From positions 1-58,968 of the forward strand of contig PALN01000065.1 of NCBI GenBank assembly GCA_002706405.1: DNA of 58,968 nucleotides, given 5' to 3'. Shown here in pieces: positions 53,258 to 58,968 of the stretch. The notes under the pieces are model-generated. The model searched no databases and was not told where the DNA came from. It saw nothing but the letters and a program-made list of their open reading frames with translations. A program made the translations under genes and the position numbers. The stretch's first letter is position 1; each line of letters opens with the position of its first letter. This DNA comes from Rhodospirillaceae bacterium (GTDB lineage Bacteria; Pseudomonadota; Alphaproteobacteria; Rhodospirillales; Casp-alpha2).

Positions 53258-54553
53258 ATGAACCAAGATATTCCGGACGCCCGCGCGGCGGCGCTTGACC
53301 TGTTCCAGGGCGTGATCCGCCGCAAGCAGGCCCTCGACCAGCAGATGGCGGGCGGCGCGTTGGCAGCACTTGACCCCCGCGGCCGCGCCTTTGCCCATAA
53401 CCTCGTGGCGACGACACTGCGCCGCCTGGGCCAGATCGACGCCTTGCTGTCCAGTTGCCTGGAAAAACCCCTGCCCAAGGGGGCGCGCACGGCCCAGGAC
53501 ATCCTGCGCCTCGGCGCGGCACAGCTTTTGTTCACGGGCACGGCCGATCATGCCGCCGTCGATACGGCGGTCGAGTTGGCCCGCGCCCGCGGCCAGGCCC
53601 GCCTGGCCAAGCTGGTCAATGCCGTGCTCCGCCGCCTCCAACGCGAGGGCGCGGCCGTCGTCGCGACCCAGGATGCGGCCCGTCTCAACACCCCCGATTG
53701 GCTGTGGCACAGCTGGGAGGCGGCCTATGGCGCCGCGACCTGCCGCGCCATTGCCGAGGCCCATCTGGCCCATGCCCCCCTGGACATCACGGTCAAGGGC
53801 GACGCAGCGGCCTGGGCCGAACGCCTGGGCGGCGCGGTGCAGTCGGACCGCAGCCTGCGCCTGACCGCGGCCGCCGCGCCGGTGCCCGACCTGCCTGGGT
53901 TTGCCGACGGGGCCTGGTGGGTACAGGACCGGGCCGCCGCCCTGCCCGTGCGGCTGCTGGGCGATGTCGCGGGCTTGCGGGTGCTCGACCTTTGCGCGGC
54001 CCCCGGCGGCAAGACGGCACAGTTGGCCGCTGCCGGCGCCACCGTGGTCGCCCTCGACCGTTCGAAAAAGCGCCTGGAAACGCTCACGCGCAACCTGGAC
54101 CGCCTGGGCCTTTCGGCGGAAACCGTGGCGGCCGATGCCCAGACCTGGGCCCCGCCCGCCCCCTTTGATGCCGTGTTGCTGGATGCGCCCTGCTCGGCCA
54201 CGGGTACGATCCGCCGCCATCCCGACCTGCCCCACCTGAAAGGGCCCGAGGACGTGGCCAAGCTGGCGGATCTGCAGGACCGGCTCCTCGCCCGGGCCGG
54301 CGATTGGGTCCGCCCCGGGGGCCTGCTGGTCTTCGCGACCTGTTCCCTGCAGCCCGAGGAGGGGCCCGCGCGGGTCCGCGCCTTCCTCGCCCGCCATTCC
54401 GAATTCGCCAGCGAACCGGTGACGCCGGGCGAATCGGGCATCACGGCCGAGATGATCTCGGCCGACGGCTGGCTGCGTAGCCTGCCCGCCATGGCGGCCG
54501 AGAGCGGCGGCATGGACGGGTTTTTCGCGGCCGCACTCCGGCGTATCGCGTAA
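53258..54553 (+). CDS. rsmB: 16S rRNA m5C967 methyltransferase RsmB
   Basis: A 431-residue RNA m5C methyltransferase: N-terminal NusB-like RNA-binding domain (ARAAALDLFQGVIRRKQAL) and a C-terminal Rossmann-fold domain. SAM motif I is LDLCAAPGGKTAQLAA, motif IV DAPCSATGTIRRHPD has Cys312, and motif VI ATCSLQPEE has catalytic Cys362. Both Cys of the mechanism are present. ATG 53258 gives the family N-terminus. Its spacing to the heparinase-family gene (28 bases) suggests co-transcription. Confidence 0.95.
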   Translation: MNQDIPDARAAALDLFQGVIRRKQALDQQMAGGALAALDPRGRAFAHNLVATTLRRLGQIDALLSSCLEKPLPKGARTAQDILRLGAAQLLFTGTADHAAVDTAVELARARGQARLAKLVNAVLRRLQREGAAVVATQDAARLNTPDWLWHSWEAAYGAATCRAIAEAHLAHAPLDITVKGDAAAWAERLGGAVQSDRSLRLTAAAAPVPDLPGFADGAWWVQDRAAALPVRLLGDVAGLRVLDLCAAPGGKTAQLAAAGATVVALDRSKKRLETLTRNLDRLGLSAETVAADAQTWAPPAPFDAVLLDAPCSATGTIRRHPDLPHLKGPEDVAKLADLQDRLLARAGDWVRPGGLLVFATCSLQPEEGPARVRAFLARHSEFASEPVTPGESGITAEMISADGWLRSLPAMAAESGGMDGFFAAALRRIA

Positions 54554-54581
54554 CGCCTCGTTCGGTGCTATTCATCGGCGG

Positions 54582-56168
54582 ATGGTTTTCCGGTTCGCCC
54601 GCGACGTGTTCTACCGCAGCGACATCTACAACAGGATGTTGCGCCGGCACGGGACGGCCCAAATCCACGCCCTCGGCATCGATCCGCTGCCCGGCGACCC
54701 GGTGCGCGGCGCCGGCATCCTGAACGGCGAAATGATATTGGCCGCGCGCAAGCGCACCCTGGGCCCGCACCCTTTTGCCGCCGATCTGAAAAGCCGCCAC
54801 GCCGTGGCCGATCTCTATGGGTTTTCCTGGCTGCGCGACCTCGCGGCCCTCAGCGCCCCGGGTGCCCGCGAAACCGCCCAGGCCTTGACTCGCGACTGGC
54901 TGCGCCACCATGACCGCTGGGACCCGGTAACCTGGGCGCCGGGCGTGACCGGAGCCCGCATCCTTGCCTGGCTTAATCATGTCGATTTCGTAACAGAATC
55001 GGCCGACAATGGCTTGCGCATGGAAATGGCGGCGGCGGCAGCGGCCCAGATGCGGCATCTGGCACGCGGTGATCGTTCCGGGATGGAAAATGCCGAGATC
55101 GATGCGGCGCCGTTCACCGCCGGGGCCGCTCTGGTCGCGGGGGCCGTCGGTCTGCCCGGGCTGGAGGCGCTGCTCGACACCGGACTGGACCGGCTGCGGG
55201 CCGCCGTGGACCGCGACCTTCTCGCCGACGGGGGCCATCGGTCGCGGGCACCGGAATCGGCGCTCTGCACCCTTTCCCGGCTGGTCATGGCGGCGCGGGC
55301 GCTTCGCGCCGGGCACAAACCAGTACCCGAATTCCTGTCCGATGCGATCAAAAGACTGGCCCCGGCGGTCAAGGCGACGGTGTTGGGCGACGGCGCCCTG
55401 GCCGCCTTCAACGGCGGCAGCAACGGCGCCGCCCATCGGGTAGCGGCGATTCTGGGCGCCGCCAATCAACGCGGCGCCGGCCCCACCAGCCTGCCCGATT
55501 GGGGGATCGAGCGCCTGCAGGCCGGCACCACCACTGTGGTCGCCGATACGGGTGGACACGGTGGGCTTCATGCGGGCGCCCTTAGTTTCGAGCTGTCGTC
55601 GGGCCGCCACCGCCTGGTCGTCAACTGCGGCGCCCATCCCGACGAAACCACGGAATGGGCGCGGGTGCTGCGCTCGACCGCCGCCCATTCGACGCTGACC
55701 GTCAACGACACGGACGCCCTGCCGACGGGCCGCCCGGAGGCGACGGATCTCGGCCTGTCCGTGCGTCGCAACGAGCGCGAAGGCAGCTCCCTGGTGCAAT
55801 CGGCCCATGACGGTTACCGGCGGGCCTTCGGCGTCGTCCACAACCGGGATTTGTACCTGTCGGGTGCAGGCGACGATTTCCGCGGCAAGGACACCCTGGT
55901 CGGCGGCAGCGGCGCCTTCACCTTGCGATTTCACCTGCATCCGGAGACGGGCGCCTCGTTGCTGGAAGGCGGCGACGCCGTCTTGTTGAAGCTGCCCGGC
56001 GGCAAGGGCTGGCGGTTCCGCTGTTCGGGGGCGCGGCCCGAGCTGGAGGAAAGCGTCTATCTGGGCGACCCGGCGCGGCCCCGGCGCTGCGGCCAGATCG
56101 TCCTGCGCGGCGAACATCGCGGGCGGGAGACGGCGGTGCGCTGGTCGTTCCTGCGCGAAGGCGCATGA
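54582..56168 (+). CDS. Heparinase II/III-family protein
   Basis: A 528-residue protein. The N-terminal half is an alpha-helical (alpha/alpha)-toroid-like region with HAVADLYGFSWLRDLAAL and GARILAWLNHVDFV. The C-terminal half is a beta-sandwich of the Hepar_II_III type with TTTVVADTGGHGGLHAGALSF-like, VVNCGAHPDETTEW and HSTLTVNDTDAL. No signal peptide is obvious. Proteins of this family beside rsmB occur in many alphaproteobacteria and are not proven lyases. It may act on an envelope glycan, given the neighbouring glycosyltransferase genes. Confidence 0.9.
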   Translation: MVFRFARDVFYRSDIYNRMLRRHGTAQIHALGIDPLPGDPVRGAGILNGEMILAARKRTLGPHPFAADLKSRHAVADLYGFSWLRDLAALSAPGARETAQALTRDWLRHHDRWDPVTWAPGVTGARILAWLNHVDFVTESADNGLRMEMAAAAAAQMRHLARGDRSGMENAEIDAAPFTAGAALVAGAVGLPGLEALLDTGLDRLRAAVDRDLLADGGHRSRAPESALCTLSRLVMAARALRAGHKPVPEFLSDAIKRLAPAVKATVLGDGALAAFNGGSNGAAHRVAAILGAANQRGAGPTSLPDWGIERLQAGTTTVVADTGGHGGLHAGALSFELSSGRHRLVVNCGAHPDETTEWARVLRSTAAHSTLTVNDTDALPTGRPEATDLGLSVRRNEREGSSLVQSAHDGYRRAFGVVHNRDLYLSGAGDDFRGKDTLVGGSGAFTLRFHLHPETGASLLEGGDAVLLKLPGGKGWRFRCSGARPELEESVYLGDPARPRRCGQIVLRGEHRGRETAVRWSFLREGA

Positions 56169-56277
56169 GGTTGCCCCGCCACGGCCACGGCATAGACCGA
56201 AGGGACGGGGTCTGCTATCAGCGGCAGGCCCTTACAGCGCCGGTTTCTGGCCGGCATCTTTTGGATCCCTCACACCC

Positions 56278-57546
56278 ATGACCAACGTCGATCGAAAATC
56301 AGCCTGGCTGCGGGACGCCACCGCCATCGCCCTCGGGCTGACGATCCCGGCCATGGTTTCGGGGCGGGCGGTGTTGCAGGGACTGGCGGCGGTCTCTTTG
56401 GTCGCGATCCTGATCATTGCCTGGCAGGACCAGGGCATCCGTCGCCGGGCCGAAACCGCCTTCCGTTCACGCCTGGGGGTCGCGATTTTCGCCGCCTTCG
56501 CGGCCATGGCGATCAGCATTCCGGGCTCTCTCGAGCCCCTGCGATCGTTCGACGCCTGGGCGCGGACTCTTGTCTATATCGGAGGATGCGTGCTGTTTTG
56601 GGCGTTCCTTGCCGAAGACACGCGGGCCCGACGGCTGTGTCATCAGGCGCTGGTCGTCGGTGCCCTGGCCGGGGGCATCCTGGTGATCGTTGCCGTGGCC
56701 GGGTTCCAACTGCCTTTGCAATTCGTAAAAAACGAATTCGGACGGCTGCCCTCCAACTGGGCGACGCAGACGCCGAAGGCCTATGCCAGCGCCATGTCCT
56801 GCCTGATTCCCGTCCTGATCTGGCTTGCCTGGCGGTATCGCGCGAAATGGCGGGCCCTCGCGGGGGCGGCCGCGGTGTTCGGGATCGCGGTGATCATCGG
56901 GGCCGATAACAAATCGGCGTTGGCCGGGCTTCTTGCCATGGTGCTGGCCGTCTGTCTGGCCATGGCGTTGCGAAACATGTCGGCCAACGGCGGACGCCGG
57001 GGATGGGCCGGCGCCCGGTCGTGGATCGCCGTCGCCTTGGCTGCGGTCGTCGGCATCCTGGCGCTGGTGAATTTTCTGCCGGATCCGCCGCCGTCAACGC
57101 CCGTATGGACCTGGATTCCCTCCTGGCTGATCGACACGCACCGCCAGCAGATATGGCATTTTACCATGAGCCGGATCGCCGACGCCCCATGGCTCGGCTA
57201 CGGCATGAACACCATCGATCGGGTCGCCGGCGCCGATACGATCCTGCCGGGTTACAAAGTTCAGGTCTTGCCGTCGCATCCCCACAACTGGATCCTGGAA
57301 GTTCTGGCCGAGACCGGCCTCATCGGCTTCCTGCCGGTAATTCTGTGCCTGGCGTGGTTCATCGCTCGCCACTTCCTGCGCCATCACGCCACCGCAAGCC
57401 GACGCGCGCTGGCTCACCTCAGCCTTGCCGCCGTATTCTGGTCGTCGTCGCTGTTCAACTTCTCGATCTGGTCGTCCTGGTGGCTGATCACGTTCTTCCT
57501 GCTCGCCGCGATCATCGCCGCCGCGCCGGACGACCCCGCCCCCTAA
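56278..57546 (+). CDS. O-antigen ligase-like (Wzy_C) membrane protein
   Basis: A 422-residue polytopic protein with about 11 hydrophobic segments and one large periplasmic loop (about residues 260-340). The loop-end motif HPHNWILEVLAETG begins at His334 and matches the Wzy_C signature of WaaL/Wzy ligases and polymerases, which transfer undecaprenyl-linked glycans to lipid A-core or polymerise them. WATQTPKAYASAMSCL and the ADNKSALAG region are further landmarks. ATG 56278. It ends 33 bases from the convergent GT39 gene. Confidence 0.9.
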   Translation: MTNVDRKSAWLRDATAIALGLTIPAMVSGRAVLQGLAAVSLVAILIIAWQDQGIRRRAETAFRSRLGVAIFAAFAAMAISIPGSLEPLRSFDAWARTLVYIGGCVLFWAFLAEDTRARRLCHQALVVGALAGGILVIVAVAGFQLPLQFVKNEFGRLPSNWATQTPKAYASAMSCLIPVLIWLAWRYRAKWRALAGAAAVFGIAVIIGADNKSALAGLLAMVLAVCLAMALRNMSANGGRRGWAGARSWIAVALAAVVGILALVNFLPDPPPSTPVWTWIPSWLIDTHRQQIWHFTMSRIADAPWLGYGMNTIDRVAGADTILPGYKVQVLPSHPHNWILEVLAETGLIGFLPVILCLAWFIARHFLRHHATASRRALAHLSLAAVFWSSSLFNFSIWSSWWLITFFLLAAIIAAAPDDPAP

Positions 57547-57579
57547 ATCAGACCGGTGCCGAGTTAAGCGAACCGATTT

Positions 57580-58968
57580 TCAGTTCGGCGGCGCCAGTCG
57601 GTCCCTGCGGGGCGGGTACAGATCACTTCGCCACACGCCGATCTGGCGCGAGCGGAAGCGGGTCGCCGCTTCCGGCGCCGGGCCCGCCGGCAGGGTGTGG
57701 AACGGGGCGATGATCATCGCCTTGGGGTGTTTGTCCAACCAGGCCTCAAGCGAGGTCGGGCCCCTGACCACCCCGACCGGCCGGGTCAGGCGGCCGAGGA
57801 AGTGAAATTCGCCCCGATACTTGCCGAAGGTGACGAAGTCGAACCCCTGATCCTCGAACCGCTTCAGTTGCTGGGCAAAGGGCCGGAAATTATGGGATTC
57901 ATCCATCAGCGGCCGCAGCGTGAGATGTGCCGCGACCACCGTCAAGGCAGCCAGTCCCGCGACCGACGCCACCCGCGCCCCCACCACGCCGGTCACGCGC
58001 AGGACGCCCATCGCCGCCACGACGACCCCGACAAGCGGCCAGAGATGGGCATCGCCGACGGAGGTTGCCCAGGACGGTTTGATGTCGAAATGAAGGGCGC
58101 CGGCCAGCGCCCCGGCCAACACGAGAAAGACCGCCGCCGGAACCCAGCGGTCGACCGGGCGCCAGAAGCCTTCACCCCTGGCGGCAACGGCCCCAGCCAC
58201 GGCGCGCGCCGCAATCAGGGCCATGGCGGGAAATTCAGGCAACAGGTAATGGGGCTGCTTGCCACTGATGGCGGAAAAGGCAACGAAGGCGACGGCGAAC
58301 CAGACAAGGCAGAGGCGCGTGCCGCCATCGCCCTTCATGGCCGTCCATTGATCGCGCAGCGCCCGCCAGGCGGCCGGCCAGATCGTCCAGGGCAGGACCA
58401 TGGCCGGCAGGATCGCGGCGAACCACCAGAACGGCCGGCCATGGGCGAAACTGTCGACCATGCGGCCGGCGGACTGGCCCCATAGGATGGCGTTGCGATA
58501 GGCCTCTCCGCCGGCGTCGGCGGCGGGCAGGGCCCAAGCCAGGCCGATCGCGGCACCCAAGACAACGGCGGCGGCAAGTCCGCCGTACCATATCCGCCAG
58601 CGGGATACCCCACCGAGGGCGGACGCCCACAGGGGGGCCGCCAATGCGGCGGGCAATAGGTGAACGAGGATCGCCGGCCCCTTGCCGAGCACACCCAGGC
58701 CGATGGAGATGCCGAGAATCAGAAATCCCGGAACCCGCCGCCCGCGCGCCGCGATGACCAGGCCGATCATGCCGCTCAATGTGAAGCAGACATGCAGCAT
58801 GTCGAAAAAGGTCAGGGTCGAGAATAGGGTCCAGAACACCGCGCCCAGCGCGATCATCGGCGCCGCGCCGGCGACGGCGGGCAGGTTCGGCCACATCAGG
58901 CGGGCCAGGCGGCCCGTAAGGCCCAGGGCCGCGAGCCCGAACAGGGGCGCAACCAGCCTTGGCCACCA
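57580..58968 (-). CDS. GT39/ArnT-like glycosyltransferase (N-terminus outside window)
   Basis: A polytopic membrane protein cut by the window edge; the frame stays open to the last base, and ATG 58896 is unlikely to be the true start because coding-like residues continue upstream. Visible motifs are the ISGKQPHYLLPEFPAMALI segment shared by GT39/ArnT-type enzymes, GPAILVHLLPAALAAPLW and a soluble C-terminal domain ending LYPPRRDRLAPPN. It resembles the GT39 protein at 6838-8553 in type, though the two are distinct. It probably moves a sugar from polyprenyl phosphate onto an envelope component. Confidence 0.9.
   Translation of the reverse strand, partial: WWPRLVAPLFGLAALGLTGRLARLMWPNLPAVAGAAPMIALGAVFWTLFSTLTFFDMLHVCFTLSGMIGLVIAARGRRVPGFLILGISIGLGVLGKGPAILVHLLPAALAAPLWASALGGVSRWRIWYGGLAAAVVLGAAIGLAWALPAADAGGEAYRNAILWGQSAGRMVDSFAHGRPFWWFAAILPAMVLPWTIWPAAWRALRDQWTAMKGDGGTRLCLVWFAVAFVAFSAISGKQPHYLLPEFPAMALIAARAVAGAVAARGEGFWRPVDRWVPAAVFLVLAGALAGALHFDIKPSWATSVGDAHLWPLVGVVVAAMGVLRVTGVVGARVASVAGLAALTVVAAHLTLRPLMDESHNFRPFAQQLKRFEDQGFDFVTFGKYRGEFHFLGRLTRPVGVVRGPTSLEAWLDKHPKAMIIAPFHTLPAGPAPEAATRFRSRQIGVWRSDLYPPRRDRLAPPN

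Overview
The window looks like chromosomal DNA of a high-GC alphaproteobacterium, most probably Rhodospirillales or a near relative. The evidence is the Mic60/mitofilin homologue and a zinc-ribbon HemY joined to hemC-hemD with tsaD divergent, an IalB-family protein, a short SdhAF4/DUF1674 protein beside rsmB followed by a heparinase-family gene, an ScfR-type regulator, and uniformly GC-rich third codon positions. This placement rests on gene content only. No rRNA, transposase, prophage, CRISPR array or replication origin was seen. It is mostly core genome with a few poorly understood inserts.

Layout. 1-4.6 kb: end of an MFS transporter, an orphan membrane histidine kinase, a quinone oxidoreductase, a SpoU RNA methyltransferase and an asparaginase. 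4.7-9.2 kb: ialB-like, then a tightly overlapping run rlmN - DUF427 - GT39 glycosyltransferase - PAP2 phosphatase. 9.3-12 kb: two tandem paralogous proline-rich envelope proteins with C-terminal beta-barrels, the first also carrying an AMIN-like domain. 12-17.7 kb: argG, a TauD-like dioxygenase plus ABM monooxygenase divergent from a LysR regulator, a DUF4143-type AAA ATPase and a uracil-DNA glycosylase-family protein. 17.8-19.7 kb: an ECF sigma factor, a Tat-exported ferritin-like protein and a cytochrome c. 19.9-25.4 kb: Bax-like glucosaminidase, sirtuin, low-molecular-weight phosphatase, HAD hydrolase, ThpR, FIST protein and TesA-like esterase. 25.4-31.5 kb: YbbA/YbbP-type ABC transporter, BI-1 membrane protein, and an SDR plus 2-hydroxyacid dehydrogenase pair.

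31.7-34.6 kb is the least ordinary part. It holds a J-domain protein, a long intergenic region with a candidate small RNA, an orphan flagellin-like protein, a 68-residue unknown protein, a strong candidate for a CRP-type-promoter-driven small RNA with anti-Shine-Dalgarno loops, and a tRNA-Thr(CGU). 34.6-42.2 kb: hemC-hemD-mic60-hemY on the minus strand, and tsaD-gpsA-yciI-like-Rieske on the plus strand. 42.5-49.2 kb: acetyl-CoA synthetase, a small exported protein, a two-subunit molybdenum hydroxylase, and an ScfR/RamB-like regulator. 49.4-53.2 kb: a ketopantoate-reductase-like protein, a periplasmic-binding-type protein with no signal peptide, a TPR protein and SdhAF4. 53.3-59 kb: rsmB, heparinase II/III-family, O-antigen ligase-like, and a truncated second GT39 glycosyltransferase.

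Themes: translation and RNA modification (rlmN, rsmB, tsaD, SpoU, ThpR, tRNA-Thr), envelope and surface glycan biology (two GT39 proteins, PAP2, O-antigen ligase, two beta-barrel proteins, Bax-like), heme and respiration (hemCD, Mic60, HemY, SdhAF4, cytochrome c), and acyl/acetate metabolism (acs with an ScfR-like regulator nearby). Several convergent gene pairs end within a few bases of each other or share stop-codon bases. The best candidates for undescribed biology are the anti-SD small RNA (about 34236-34331), the second small RNA candidate (about 32629-32774), the orphan flagellin-like gene, and the duplicated linker-plus-barrel envelope proteins.
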